The notes: a model not told the origin generated them from the sequence alone. Counted from the stretch's first letter, positions 10,466-20,760 are shown. The stretch is DNA of 64,000 nucleotides from Petaurus breviceps papuanus (GCA_028583685.1 JAMXIF010000058.1:17550457-17614456); one strand, 5' to 3'. Numbers and translations: made by a program.

Positions 10466-11188
10466 AATTGTATCACCAGTGCCACTCTTAAGGCTTAGTA
10501 AATTCTGAACAGAAAAAAGACTCAGAGCAGCAGCCAGGCACAGGTATTGATAATTAGGAATTACCAACATGATACAGAAAAAGCTTAAGATAAAAATACA
10601 GGGGAAAAAATGGAGGGAACTGGTCATGGGCGACAACACAGGGGAGCCATTCCAGATAATTAGGGGGGTAGAGAGAGGCTGGGACAATCTGCTCTCAAAA
10701 GTTCACTATCAAATGTAGCACAACAGATTCATCTTCTGAGAAAATAGCCTCATCAGTCTTTGTGAAGGTATCATGCTGACCTTTAAGGCATCACTACATT
10801 ACAGTTTTTCATGCTGACAAGCAGAAAAGAAAATGCAAATGTTGAGTTAAATAAAGGAAAACAGGCATAAATGGGCAAGAGGTAATCTAGATCAGACTGT
10901 GCCCTTCCCTGGCACAGTGACCCAAGTGCTAGCAATAAGTGGACAATCTATTCACTTAAAAATGGGTCCGGGGGTGTCCATATTGACTCTGATATTTTTG
11001 TTAATAGCAACAACAATAATAACACCCTAACATACTGGGGCCTGAAATTCAGCTAGAGTGCAGGAATAGGAGAAAGGCACCACTAGATGGAGTGTGAAGC
11101 AATACTTTCAAAAATCCCCTAGGCCCAAAGGAAAACCACATTGGGGAAAGAACATTGTTTTGTTCAAGATCTCAATGGAGAACCTACA
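10466..11188. other. No recognised gene or repeat
   Basis: Mixed sequence after the pyrimidine tract. No convincing coding region and no family recognised. Confidence 0.4.
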
Positions 11189-11345
11189 AAATATTAGAAC
11201 TAGGAGGGACTTAAAACATTGTCTAATACAAACCCCTCATTTTAGAGCTTAAAGGTCAAATCCTTTACTTTACAGAGGAGGAAACCAAGACCCAGGGAGG
11301 TAACATGATGTTTGGGGATTTGAGTTTAGGTAATGTGACTATGTT
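11189..11345 (-). mobile_element. MIR/THER-like CORE-SINE
   Basis: Contains 'tagaactaggagggac', 'caaacccctcattttaga', 'acagaggaggaaaccaaga' and 'cccagggaggtaac', the antisense of the tail and CORE of this SINE class. The tRNA-like head is not clear. Confidence 0.65.
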
Positions 11346-11699
11346 GGAGACAAGGCTTTAGGCAGGAAACATCACCTAGAACCAGCTACAAAAGCTAAAA
11401 GGGGGCATGGAGGAAAATAAGGGTAGGGAAAGGGTTGGGGTCACCATGTTTCCCTTTCTTTGATCTCTAAGGTTACTATTCCTAAAGGGATCTTTCCCCT
11501 GAAACTCACAGCATACAGGTTTTATCCATTTCTTCCACAAAATAATGAATCCCACAAAGTAGTCACATGTATTTGACTTGGCATTATTCAAAGTAATAAT
11601 TATGTAAAATATGGTCATTGTTTCCAGTCCAATGCAACTATGCAATGTGAATTTGACCACCTGATTTATTATTCGATGGAGAGAGATCTAGCTGTATTT
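11346..11699. other. No recognised gene or repeat
   Basis: A 94-codon minus-strand frame (11376-11660) is open here but has no motif I recognise and no splice or promoter context. I treat it as chance. Confidence 0.4.
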
Positions 11700-11865
11700 A
11701 CATGAGATCTTTCTATAACTCCGGGTTCAAATCCTACCAGTGGCGCTTGCTACCCATATGACTTTGGACAAGACTCTTAATCAACCTGTGCTTCATTTTC
11801 CTCATCTGCCAAATGAGGAAGTTGAACTGGGATGTCCTTTGAGGACATAGCCAGGGACCTATGGC
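11700..11865 (+). mobile_element. MIR/THER-like CORE-SINE
   Basis: Order seen: 'ccgggttcaaatcctacc' (tRNA-like B-box region), 'atgactttggacaag', 'cattttcctcatctgcc' and 'aaatgaggaagttgaactgg'. Confidence 0.8.
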
Positions 11866-12033
11866 TAGGGAAGGACCTTTCCTCATTGTGTAATAACAGG
11901 AAATACCTCAAACAGCAAATCAAGTGTGATGTAGAGGGTTACCACAATCTGTCAAGAGAGGTCTCCTAGCCAGAAGCAGGGGTCCTACACTGCTGAGTGA
12001 ATGGAGATGTTACCTTTTGTTTGTTTCACTGCA

Positions 12034-12155
12034 GGTGGTACAGTAGAATGAGTGTTGTATTTGGAATCAGAGAACCCTGGTTTGAATCCCGACTCTGTGG
12101 CTTACTGCCTATACAGATAGCCCTGGGCAAATCCCTGAGACTCAGTTTCTTACTC
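12034..12155 (+). mobile_element. MIR/THER-like CORE-SINE, 5' part
   Basis: Shows 'ggtggtacagtagaatgag', 'ttggaatcagagaaccctgg', 'tttgaatcccgactctgtgg' and 'ctgggcaaatccctgag'. The 3' part is missing or decayed. Confidence 0.75.
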
Positions 12156-13185
12156 TTATTAATACACAAGCATTTCTGAAGAGGTTCAGACCAGCACAGT
12201 TCATCCTGCAAATTGGGAATTCCCTCTCTACCCAACCAAATTCCATCTGACATTTTCCTGTAATTGTGAAACAAAAGACAAAATTCTCCAGAAAAGTAAA
12301 ACAAAAATACATAGTTTAAGTTTAGGGTTTTGTTTGTTTTTTTTTTTTTAACTTGGCAATCAAAATAATAGCAAATGTAAATTCTGGAGGCTCACACCAG
12401 AAAAAAAAAATATCTTCTTGGCGATCTAAGTCATTCAGGGTCCAGGTAAACAAAAAGATCACCTCTTCTAGATCTGGTCCTAAGATAAACTGAGGGACCT
12501 TTCTTTTGGTTAACAAAGGGACATTCCTTCCTTGTAATCACTGGTCTAGATCTCTTTGAGAGAACTAAGAACACATCCAATCTTGTTATGGTTCCTGATT
12601 CTAGGGAGTCAAAGAAAGACTCCTTGGAATTTGTTCCCATTCTAAACTCCCAGCTCCCAGCTCTCTTTTAGTAGAAGCTGTCCAATTGGTGTGATAGATT
12701 TTGCATTTTTTTCCTTGAAAGAACACTGCAATATTAATGCAATATTCTGCTGCTGACACTAAAAATGATCTATGTGTGTTCCTGGGCTTAAGGATATGTG
12801 ATTTCTAGAGAGAAAATATACCCTTAAAAGGGGGAAGGGGTGGTGTGGAACTGGTTCTACTTGACTAAGCAAAGAATTCCCAATGGTATTTTAATTGGGT
12901 TTTGTTAAAGAGGGTACATTTGCAGCCCTTGACTTGTAGCTCTTAAGAATATCAAAAGCATCTCCCTCCTCCCAGGGTTTTGTAAAAAGAGCTGGCTGTC
13001 TCTGAACATCACTAACATTTAAACCAATCCTCTTGAGGTTTGGATGTTTTTCACTTTGTCAAGCCTGAGTTTCTTGTCCTCTCCCTTCCTTTCTTCCTCC
13101 CTGTTGTCATCTTTACCAAAGCCCTGGGCCAGATGAAGGGTCTTAGAGATGAGTTCATCTGTGAAAGATTGTGTGTACACACATA
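12156..13185. other. No recognised gene or repeat
   Basis: About 1 kb of mixed sequence with short T and A runs (12340s, 12401s). The small minus-strand frames (12322-12516, 12431-12640) show no recognisable domains. Confidence 0.45.
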
Positions 13186-13265
13186 CAGGTGTGTCCCAAA
13201 AGTCTTAGTTCAACTTTAAACTGTCATAACTTAAAGCTACATTATGAATTTTGGGGGACAATTTG
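13186..13265. mobile_element. 80-bp mariner-type MITE with TA flanks
   Basis: The left end 'caggtgtgtcccaaaagtct' is mirrored by the right end 'attttgggggacaatttg'. TA dinucleotides flank both sides (13184-13185 and 13266-13267), as in Tc1/mariner insertions. The interior is also roughly symmetrical ('caactttaaact' and 'acttaaagctac'), so the whole element could fold into a hairpin. Far too short for a transposase. Confidence 0.65.
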
Positions 13266-13373
13266 TATAAGGAAGGTAGCTCACCTACAGCTGAAGGAAT
13301 ATAGAAATAGAAGGTTGTAAATAATTTTTTTTTTACCTTTTAAAAATCCTGTTATGGTCTGAACACTTTAGCT

Positions 13374-13500
13374 TATTCATTCAATAAATATTTGTTGTTC
13401 CCTATTTAGTACAAGGTATCATGCTAGGCATTATGTAGGATATAAAAATGAATAAGATGTGCTCTCTGTTCTCATGGAACTGATAGTCTAATAATTAATT
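13374..13500 (-). mobile_element. L2 LINE, 3' end
   Basis: 'cattcaataaatatttgttg', 'ggtatcatgctaggcatt' and 'catggaactgatagtct' follow the antisense of the L2 3' terminus. Confidence 0.8.
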
Positions 13501-13540
13501 ATGCATCCTTAAGTTCATCACCTTATGGTGCTTAATACTT

Positions 13541-13740
13541 AGGCAGCAGTATGATTTCATGGAAAGTGCATTGGGGTCACACTTCTTCCAAGTCTCAGAT
13601 CTGTGACTTATTGACTGCATGACCCTGGGTAAATCATGTAACTTCTCTGAAATATAGTTTCTTCATCTGGAGGAGGAGAAGAATAATTTTGTGAGGAAGG
13701 TGCTCTGTAAAATTGTTGGTGTTACATAAATGTTTTGTTA
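13541..13740 (+). mobile_element. MIR SINE
   Basis: 'ggcagcagtatgatttcatg', 'tgaccctgggtaaatcatg', 'tttcttcatctggag' and 'gtgttacataaatg' give head, CORE and L2-like tail in order, strongly diverged. Confidence 0.75.
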
Positions 13741-13804
13741 CTTTTCTTCTCTAAAGCATTATGTTTAAAGTAAGTTCAAATGTGCTTTGGGACTGTTTAG
13801 GTCT

Positions 13805-14300
13805 AGGGATGTTGGGAACCCCGAAATTCAGGGGCAAATGACGTGGGTCTTGCCTCCAATGAATTCAACCCAAGCCTTCTTTCAGCCAGAGACAAGGTCT
13901 ATTAGAACGTGGGTTGGGGTGGGTGAGATTTTAAGAATCTGAGCATTTGTGATGCTTGTATTGACAAGCCTACCAGATTAAATCTGAGTGATTTAATGGG
14001 GGGCAAGATGGACCTTTTATACAGAAAGACTGTGGGAAGATCAGCATGTCATCAAGGAGTGATCAATAGCTTTGCGGTGAATGGGAGGTAACAGGGAAGG
14101 TCTCTAGATGGAATCAAGGGAGCGAAGTGGCCCAATCCAGAGGTAAATGAAGGGTTGGGCTAGGTTAGAGATAACAGGGAGGTTTGGGTGTGGGGCCATA
14201 ATGAAAGGCCAATTAAATGATTACTGGGATGAGTTGATACCTCAGACTTTTCCTTTTGGGGTCCCAAAAGACATGGTCTTTTCCTTTTAGGGGTTCAGAT
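13805..14300 (-). mobile_element. Candidate LTR fragment, minus strand
   Basis: A moderately GC-rich block starting 'tgttgggaaccccgaaattc' and carrying 'gaattcaacccaagcc' resembles the antisense of marsupial endogenous retrovirus LTRs I have seen. The far end and any target duplication are unclear, and no internal retroviral region is attached. Treat it as an old fragment. Confidence 0.35.
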
Positions 14301-14449
14301 ACCATCCCCATCAGGACTACATCTGTAGTGGAGGTAAACATACATTTCTCCCCTACCTCCCCTCCCCCAGCAAAAAAAAAAAGCCCTTTCTTGAAGTGCA
14401 TTGAAACATGTTTATTGAGTTCCACTTTTAATAATGTTGGAAGCTGTAA

Positions 14450-14490
14450 AATAGCTTAAGGCTGCACTAAAGCTTTTTGGATACCTAGTA
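14450..14490 (-). mobile_element. Mariner-type MITE, one terminal end
   Basis: 'agcttaaggctgcactaaag' followed by 'ctttttggatacctag' and TA is the mirror of the mariner-like end seen at 13186. Only one end is recognisable. Confidence 0.5.
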
Positions 14491-14785
14491 TAAGAATCAA
14501 AACCAAAGTGGCCTTGATGCATTGGAAAGAAGATAAGAAACTGAATGGAAGTCTAGGAGATGGTCAAGTTAAAGAGGAAACAGAAACTGTAGAAATGAAA
14601 GATAAAGAATAATTGTCAATGTGTGAGTCTAGGAGAATAGTAAGAGTTTACATATCACTTTAAGACTTACAAAGAGCTTTGTATACATAATAATAACTAA
14701 CATCACATTTTAAGGTTTGCATAGTGCTTTACAAATATTATCTCATTTTATCCCCACAACAACCCTAGAGGTATTATAATCATTA
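14468..14785 (+). repeat. Inverted duplication, arm A
   Basis: About 318 bases that reappear as reverse complement at 16625-16943, close to 88% identical by eye apart from one small indel. Shared words include 'gatgcattggaaagaagata' and 'gaatggaagtctaggagatg'. The arm spans the edge of a mariner MITE, a middle part of no known family, and the start of a MIR-like SINE. Confidence 0.93.
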
Positions 14786-15330
14786 TTACTATTATTATTA
14801 TCCTCATTTTACAGATGAGGAAACTGAGGCAGGCAGAGGTTAAGTGACTTACCCAAGATATTGGTAAATGGTATAAGATATTGGTCTATGCCCAGTTTCT
14901 GCCAGACTGCTTTCCAACTTACCCAACAATTTTTTTACTTAACTTTTTATACCAAAAACTTAAGTCTTTACACTTGTCAAAGACAAGGTTACTATAATCG
15001 TTTGCTTTTATAAATTGTACGCCTACTCTGTTCCACTGACCCAGCTTTCTATTTCTTAGCCAGTACCAGATAGTTTTGATAATTACTGCCTTATAATATA
15101 ATTTAAGATCTGGAACTGCAAAATCTCCTTCCTTTACATTAAAAAAAAAAATAGTTCCTTTGATATTCTTGACCATTTGTTCTTCCAAATGAATTGTCAT
15201 ATTTTTTCTAACTCAGTAAAATAATTTTTGGTAATTGAATTGGGATGACATTGAATACATAAATTAGTTCTGGCAAAGGTCCATCCTTCTATTCACTACA
15301 CCAACTAACTGCCTCTATAATTTAATTTGA
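14690..15330 (-). mobile_element. MIR-like SINE, interrupted by an L1 fragment
   Basis: Left part (to about 14865): 'gtttgcatagtgctttaca', 'attttacagatgaggaaact', 'gaggttaagtgacttaccc'. Right part (15278-15315): 'tccttctattcactacacca', the antisense of the tRNA-like head. An L1 segment sits between them. Confidence 0.75.
14866..15277 (-). mobile_element. L1 LINE, internal ORF2 fragment without 3' end
   Basis: Nearly collinear with 1725-2140 of this window: both hold 'agatattggtctat', 'tttctgccagactgctttcc', 'tctactctgttccactga' (here 'cctactctgttccactga') and 'tttctatttcttagccagta'. It lies inside a SINE, and neither end has the poly(T) expected at the antisense L1 3' terminus, so it starts and stops inside ORF2. 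Confidence 0.85.
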
Positions 15331-15369
15331 TCCTTAGAACAATTCTGTGAAAATGGCAGTGCATATATT

Positions 15370-15415
15370 ACCCTAATGCCATGGTCCTCTTCAAAAACAA
15401 AGGATAAACACAACA
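15370..15415 (-). mobile_element. Fragment of RTE-tailed repeat
   Basis: 'gccatggtcctcttcaaaaa' and 'caaaggataaacacaacaac' resemble the 3' tail of a marsupial repeat also seen at 17355-17400. Short and uncertain in orientation. Confidence 0.35.
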
Positions 15416-15545
15416 ACAATGTATTACTTTCCATTTTACAGATGAGGAAAGTGATCTCTCATTAAGAATGAAGTGACATGTCCAAGGTCACACAGCTAAT
15501 GTCAAAGATGGAACTCCAATATCATTCCAAAGTCTTGAGGTCAAA
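15416..15545 (-). mobile_element. MIR-like SINE
   Basis: 'ttccattttacagatgagg', 'tccaaggtcacacagcta' and 'ccaaagtcttgaggtc' in antisense MIR order. Confidence 0.75.
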
Positions 15546-15654
15546 CTAGATGGTAACTTAACTTCAGTTGGAAATATTATAGAAGTCAATGTAATAATGG
15601 AATTAATATAAAAGCAGAGGCAGTTCTCCTGTTCTATTTGACCTTGGTTCAACT

Positions 15655-15950
15655 CTTATTGAATCCACTTCTTGGTTCCGAGTCTGAAAAGGAACATGAT
15701 GAACTTGGAGGAGATCCAGGGGAGAGCAACAAATATGATTAAAGGGTTGAAAAATAGGGCCTTTGAGGAAAAGATGAAAAGAAGTTGGAGGCACGATTTG
15801 AAGACAGTTATTAAGCTCCAGTTGCTTAAAAAGACTGAGCAGGAGGAAAGGGTCAAACACTTCAAGGTGAGGGCCTGACGTTAGGTATAGCAGCGAGGAG
15901 AGTTAACAATTAGACTGTTCCCAAAGGAAAGGGAATTGAGGTCCTTAAGA
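15655..15950 (+). mobile_element. CR1/L3-type LINE, 3' coding end
   Basis: 'gagatccaggggagagcaac', 'gattaaagggttgaaaaata', 'ttgaggaaaagatgaaaag' and, near the end, 'acaattagactgttcccaaa' follow the CR1/L3 terminal region known from therian genomes. The 68-codon frame inside (15672-15878) is a remnant of that region. Confidence 0.7.
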
Positions 15951-15971
15951 ATAGGACTCTGTTCTATTCTA

Positions 15972-16110
15972 TTTAGTTCAACAGTCATTAATTGAGCACT
16001 ATTGCATGCCAAACTCTGGCGGGGAGCAAGAAGAATTATTAGAACTGACCTCTGCCTTTAAGGTACTTACAATTTATTGAGGAGATGAGAGGTATATGCT
16101 TGAAATATTA
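15972..16110 (-). mobile_element. L2 LINE, 3' end
   Basis: 'cagtcattaattgagcacta', 'ttgcatgccaaactctgg' and 'aaggtacttacaatttattg' match the antisense L2 terminus. Confidence 0.75.
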
Positions 16111-16141
16111 GTGAATAATATGCAGGCCTATATGTTTATTG

Positions 16142-16315
16142 AAAGAACACTGCCTCAGAACCTGAATTCAAATCCAACCTCTGACACTACCCATGTGACC
16201 TTGGGCAAGTCATTTAAGTCTCCTTGGATTTCAGTATCCTCTGCTGTAACAAAAAAAAAATTTTAATTGGACCACCTCTGAGATTCTATCTAGCTCTAGC
16301 CTATGATCCTAGAAT
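16142..16315 (+). mobile_element. MIR/THER-like SINE
   Basis: 'gaattcaaatccaacctctg', 'gtgaccttgggcaagtcat', an A-run, then 'ctagctctagcctatgatcc' show head, CORE and tail. Confidence 0.78.
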
Positions 16316-16504
16316 TCAATGTGTAGGGGATTTGACATTTGACAGCTCCTCACCCTTAAAGCCCAGAATGTAATTACAAGTTGTTAATGAAGTGTTAAAT
16401 TAACTATGAAGGTATTTCTAAGCTAGATCCCTTTATGAAGTATGAACAGCTTTCTCTGAGTGAATCAGAAGAAAAGCCTAATGGCTGACAGCAAATGGGT
16501 ATGC

Positions 16505-16520
16505 CCGCCCCCCCCCCCCC
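16505..16520. repeat. Poly(C) run
   Basis: An almost pure C run directly before 'gcaataattt'. It may be a variable-length site. Confidence 0.9.
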
Positions 16521-16624
16521 GCAATAATTTTTAAAAGATGGCTTGTGGACTATATGGTGGGGGCTGGGGCAGGTTGGAGAAAGGAATTCTTTCTCCTTCT
16601 TTGTGGGTCATGGCACACAGCAAT

Positions 16625-16943
16625 GGAAGCTAATAATAGCACCTACCTCCAGGGTTGTTGAGGGAATAAAATGACCTAATATTTGTAAAGCACTCTGTAA
16701 ACCTTAAAATGTGATATGTTAGCTATTATTGTGTATACAAAGCACTTTGTAAGTCTTAAAGTGATATGTAAACTCTTACTATTCTTCTAGACTCACACAT
16801 TACCAGTTATTGTTTATCTTTCACTTCTACTTCCTATTTCCTCCTAACCATCTCCTAGACTTCCATTCTGTTTCTTATCTTCTTTCCAATGCATCAAGGC
16901 CATTTTGATTTTGACTCCTGTACGAGGTATCTGAAAAGCCTTA
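16625..16943 (-). repeat. Inverted duplication, arm B
   Basis: Reverse complement of 14468-14785. On the plus strand it reads 'catctcctagacttccattc' and 'tatcttctttccaatgcatc'. The similarity stops inside the mariner-end sequence near 16943 and just short of 16622 on the SINE side. Confidence 0.93.
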
Positions 16944-17070
16944 GAAGAGGAAGATACTTCATTCAGAAATACTAGAGATCATTGTTTGAGAGAGTGCAAG
17001 GTACAGGTGAGGTAATCAAAGGCATACATTCCAAATGGATGCAGGTACAGAGAGGTAGCTACTAATTAGA

Positions 17071-17410
17071 TGAAGCAGTTTCAAGGAGCAGAAGAAAAAA
17101 GCCAGCTATGGACTCAAGAGACCTACCTCTGGCAATGCAGAGGGGCACACCCTGGGAATCTACCTGAACAACCTACTCGGCTGACATACTACACCCAAAG
17201 GGAGCATGTTTACAGGAGTGGAGAGTTGCTTTTGCCACACATGTATCTTACATGTGTCCATCACTACCATTGTTATGCCCAACCCATGGTAGAGCATTCC
17301 GAGCTCATATTGATTTGATCAGCCACAATCAGACACACTGAAACTTGACTGTAGCATAGTGTCATCATTTTGGTCACCTTCAAGAACAAAGGACAACAAT
17401 CGCCACCACC
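17071..17410 (+). mobile_element. RTE-like LINE 3' end or derived repeat
   Basis: 'gagcattccgagctcatatt', 'gatcagccacaatcagacac', 'actgaaacttgactgtagca' and the terminal 'caagaacaaaggacaacaa' follow a 3' end that I associate with marsupial RTE-type repeats. The 82-codon frame inside shows no conserved motif. Confidence 0.5.
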
Positions 17411-18310
17411 ATGTATACCAAATTTGAGCACACCCTTTTCATGGATACTGTGTATATTTGTGGGGGAAATGTGGCAATTTTATTTGTGATCTGTTTTGTG
17501 ACTACTGTTTTTATTACACCACCTTCGTAAAGGGTTGATTATGCCTGCTGTCTGATTGTTAATGAGATGGAAACTAGTGGGGGCTTAGGAGATGCACTAG
17601 TAAGAGTTTTCAAGTATAGGCTTGCTTTTAGAATTGGAGATAGCAACTACCCTCTGGAAACCCAATCCTTTAATATAAATGCAATTGGGGGAACTCCCCA
17701 GAGAAGGTAGTTTAACAATGCATCATCTTGGCATAGAAAATGACCCTACTCTCGGTTTTAAAAGGAGAGCAAGTTCCAATAGCTCCTACTGAGATGGGAA
17801 GGTTTCAAGTATGGACCCAGTAACAGATTATATCCCTGTCACCTGGAGACCAGCCTAACAATTCGGAGAGGCTCATCACCAAGTTATTCACAGCATGGTA
17901 AATGTTCAGCCACAGTCATTCATCAGAACTGTCTGAGATATAGAAGGATGGCTTGCTATCTTTGGTGAGGTGCTCATACTCACAAAATTGTGGTATTATA
18001 CTTCAAGGATCTAGCTGAGTACCCAGACTCATGGCTCACATTTAAATTGAATTCTCCTTGGAGTTGGGTGAAGGAGCTTGATGACCACTCAAGGTTCTGT
18101 TTATTTGATTTGTTTACTCGTTCTATTGGTTTCGATCATGCTTGCAAATGATGCAATGTCTATACAACATGATGTTTTTCAACATATGTTCTCATTAAAG
18201 CCATTTGGAAACTTGTCATTTTGTTTGCCTTGTGCTGTTGGTGAAATGTTGTATATTGATACCTGTAGTTTCTACCCACTTTATCTTTTAATTAATCAGA
18301 AATAGATGGT
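17411..18310. other. No recognised gene or repeat
   Basis: About 900 bases with no named repeat. A 75-codon plus frame (18078-18305) has a hydrophobic start (MMTTQGSVYLICLLVLLVSI) that could look like a signal peptide. It has no family match I know and no exon context. I regard it as chance. Confidence 0.4.
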
Positions 18311-18565
18311 GGTCTTAATAATAACAACAGTTAGCATTCACAAAGTGCTTTAAAGTTTGCAGAATCCTTCAAATGGTATTTCGTTTGACCTTTACAACAG
18401 CCCTGGAAGGGAGGTGCTGCTCATATCTCCATTTTACAAATGAGGAAACTGAGGCAAAGAGCAGTTAATTAACTTGTCCAGGGTCACATAGCTAGTAAGT
18501 GTCTGAGGACTCGAACACAGGTCTTCCTGACTCCAAGTCCAGTGCTCCATGCACCATACCACCTG
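18311..18565 (-). mobile_element. MIR-like SINE, near full length
   Basis: 'cacaaagtgctttaaagtt', 'tccattttacaaatgaggaa', 'agggtcacatagctagtaag', 'ccagtgctccatgcaccat'. All CORE-SINE parts occur in antisense order. Confidence 0.85.
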
Positions 18566-18774
18566 TATTTTATGTACACACCATGAACTGCCTTTTAGGG
18601 AAGGCCTGCTTAGAGTAGCCAGTAATGCTATGAGGGAATCACAGGCTCAAGATGGATGCTCTCAAAGGCTCCTCTGGTCATCAAGATGAAATCTCTCATC
18701 TGGCCTCCATTTTGAGGACACTTGAAACTGCCATCCAGGAAGTTTCAAACCCTTAGGAATTTCATTCAAAGACT

Positions 18775-18938
18775 CATAGGATCAAAGATCTAAAACTGGA
18801 AAGAAGCCCAGAGGTCACTTATTTCAAACCATTCATTTTACAGATAAAGAAACTTAATCTATGGGGAGTTTACCTACTAGCCCAAGGTCACTCAGGTAAG
18901 TAATTGAGATAGGATTTGAACCTTAGTCCTCAGACTCT
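18775..18938 (-). mobile_element. THER-like SINE
   Basis: 'aaagatctaaaactggaaag', 'ttcattttacagataaagaa', 'caaggtcactcaggtaag' in antisense order. Confidence 0.7.
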
Positions 18939-19112
18939 AGGCAGCTAGGTGGCTCAGTGGATAGAGCACCTAGCCTGGAGTCAGGAAGATGTGAATTTAA
19001 ATTCAGCCTCAGATACTTACTACCTGTGTGACCCTAGGTAAGTCACTTAACCCTGTTTGCCTCAGTTTCCTCATCTGCAAAATGGGGTGAAGAAGGAAAT
19101 GACAAACTACAG
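18939..19112 (+). mobile_element. Marsupial CORE-SINE, long form, 3'-truncated
   Basis: Starts 'aggcagctaggtggctcagt', continues 'tgtgtgaccctaggtaagt', 'ctgtttgcctcagtttcc' and stops after 'gaaggaaatgacaaact', short of the usual tail, where it meets a hAT fragment. Confidence 0.9.
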
Positions 19113-19203
19113 GACTAAAAGAGAAACAATTATATCAAAATAGCTATCAAAAGATTTGGGGGGGAAAAAAGTTCTTAGACCCCACATTAAGAAATTCTAG
19201 TCT
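19113..19203 (+). mobile_element. hAT-like element, 3' fragment
   Basis: 'gaaacaattatatcaaaat', 'gctatcaaaagatttgg', and the end 'ccacattaagaaattctag' match one end of the element family seen whole at 28929-29177. Confidence 0.5.
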
Positions 19204-19286
19204 AGATAATCTCCAAAGATCCCATAGTTCTCTATGGAAGTCATGTAATAAACCTTCTTAAATTCATTAGAAATGTTCATTTGTAA

Positions 19287-19508
19287 CAGGGGTTCTGAAC
19301 CATTTTTGTGTTATGGACAATATGGCAGTCTGGTGAAGTCTATGGACTTCTCAGAATAATTTTTTTTAACTTCACAATTAAAGGAAATGCTAAATTTCAG
19401 TTAGAGGTTAGTGAAAATAAAGATGCATTTTGTCCTACCCAAATTCATGTACCCTGTGGCATCTATCCCCCATTGGAAGAGCTGTAAATGCCAAATTAAG
19501 AAGCTCTG
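19287..19508 (+). mobile_element. hAT-like MITE, near complete
   Basis: Starts 'caggggttctgaaccatttt' and ends 'ccaaattaagaagctctg', imperfect inverted ends. The flanking eight bases (atttgtaa and gtttatac) agree at five positions, so an old 8-bp target duplication is possible. The body has 'ggcagtctggtgaagtctat', a word I know from a common mammalian hAT MITE. Confidence 0.65.
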
Positions 19509-19512
19509 GTTT

Positions 19513-19884
19513 ATACTTTCAAAATATTCACATTCTCCAGTAACAATATCTAAACTGCTCTAAATACATTTAGAGATCAGTTACAAAGGGAATTTTCTGT
19601 TTACAGAACTGATTGTAGTAATGTTATGGAATGGCTTTATTATTCATTCATTCATTTGACAAATATCGAATCAAAACAGCACAATCATTACAAACATTGA
19701 CATGGGGTCCAGAAAGATCCCAGGTGGGGAGAAAAAATTAGCAAACATCTTGGGCTTCTTTTCCCCTCTCCAAAAACCAGTTTAGCATTAATATTCATTT
19801 TCTTTACTTTGTGTCTATGTTAAATAGAAACAAATTCAGCAGATACCAATCCATTTATATTCAGCTAGGACATATATACACTAC
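19513..19884. other. No recognised gene or repeat
   Basis: AT-rich, with a short L2-like tail motif 'attcattcattcatttgac' near 19642. Nothing else can be named. Confidence 0.4.
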
Positions 19885-20075
19885 TGTATTTTCTCTATTA
19901 CTTGATCCCCAAAATATCAATAAGTCCTTATTCATATACCATTCTCCCATTTTTGTACAATCTTTATGAGATCCTTGATGGATATAGAAGAAGGGAAAAA
20001 TAGACTTTTGCAAATGATATTCTATAGGAGACCACATATTTAGAGTAATACAACTGACTCAAGAGTCTTGTCTTT
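19885..20075 (-). mobile_element. LINE fragment, second copy of 21418-21620
   Basis: Shares 'aaaatatcaataa', 'atccttgatg', 'gcaaatgatattctatagga' and 'cacatatttag' with 21418-21620, roughly 80% alike with one 14-base indel. By that likeness it is the same LINE part as the larger remnant, minus strand. Confidence 0.5.
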
Positions 20076-20760
20076 AGAGGGAATTATTGTTAGATGCTTA
20101 TGGAAACTCTCAGGAGAAATAGGAAGAAATAAATATCAAATAATCTACACACTGGAGGATGGTTGTATGGCCAGTTTTTGCCAGGCTAACTCTATTTAAT
20201 ATAAAGCACATTAAATGTTGCTCATTTTTTTCTTGTCACTATGTATACAATATTTACTCTTAGAAGTAATGTTGTCCACATCAGTCTGCTCTTTTCTATA
20301 TAAACAATGGATCCTCTTTGAGTTTAAGGTGAATTCCTTTGAATAGAAGATGGTTCAGATTTAGCTTGGCAACCTAAACCCTCTGGGTCTGTATTTGTAA
20401 AACGCTGTCCCTAGTCTTGAATGCAGGTATGTTTAGACCAGCTCAATCAGTGAATTCCAATTATATAAACTATTATACATACATATGAATAGCCATGATT
20501 GTGCAAGTATAGATACAATGGTAATTATGTCTATTTCTCTGGTTTTATAATGATGCTCTCAGAGATTCATTATAGTTTAATTGAGATATGATTGTTAAAT
20601 GAAAAAAAAATCCTATACATAGTCTCAAGATTTCCTGGGATTCAGATGGTTTTGAATAACTTGAATCTTCAAAGTATTTTAACTCAAGCAGAATCTTTAA
20701 AAGCCCCAGAGATACTTTTATCAGCAACTCAGTAATGATGTTAACAATTTAGCATACTTT
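20076..20760. other. No recognised gene or repeat
   Basis: AT-rich. The 60-codon minus frame at 20545-20727 is unsupported. Confidence 0.4.

Noticed and set aside
10110-10687. Open frames of 96-170 codons on both strands
   Set aside because: They are translations of a (TTCC)n pyrimidine tract and encode only repeat strings.
13805-14300. Complete endogenous retrovirus
   Set aside because: Only a possible LTR fragment is visible. No internal coding region follows on either side.
18078-18305. 75-codon frame with a signal-peptide-like start
   Set aside because: Short, no homology known, AT-rich setting, and hydrophobic runs are common in random T-rich frames.
18939-19112. tRNA gene suggested by A- and B-box-like words
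   Set aside because: The same head occurs in dozens of copies with CORE and tail attached, so it is a SINE. No full cloverleaf was seen.
19642-19665. L2 tail at 'attcattcattcatttgac'
   Set aside because: Too short and repetitive to be distinguished from simple sequence.
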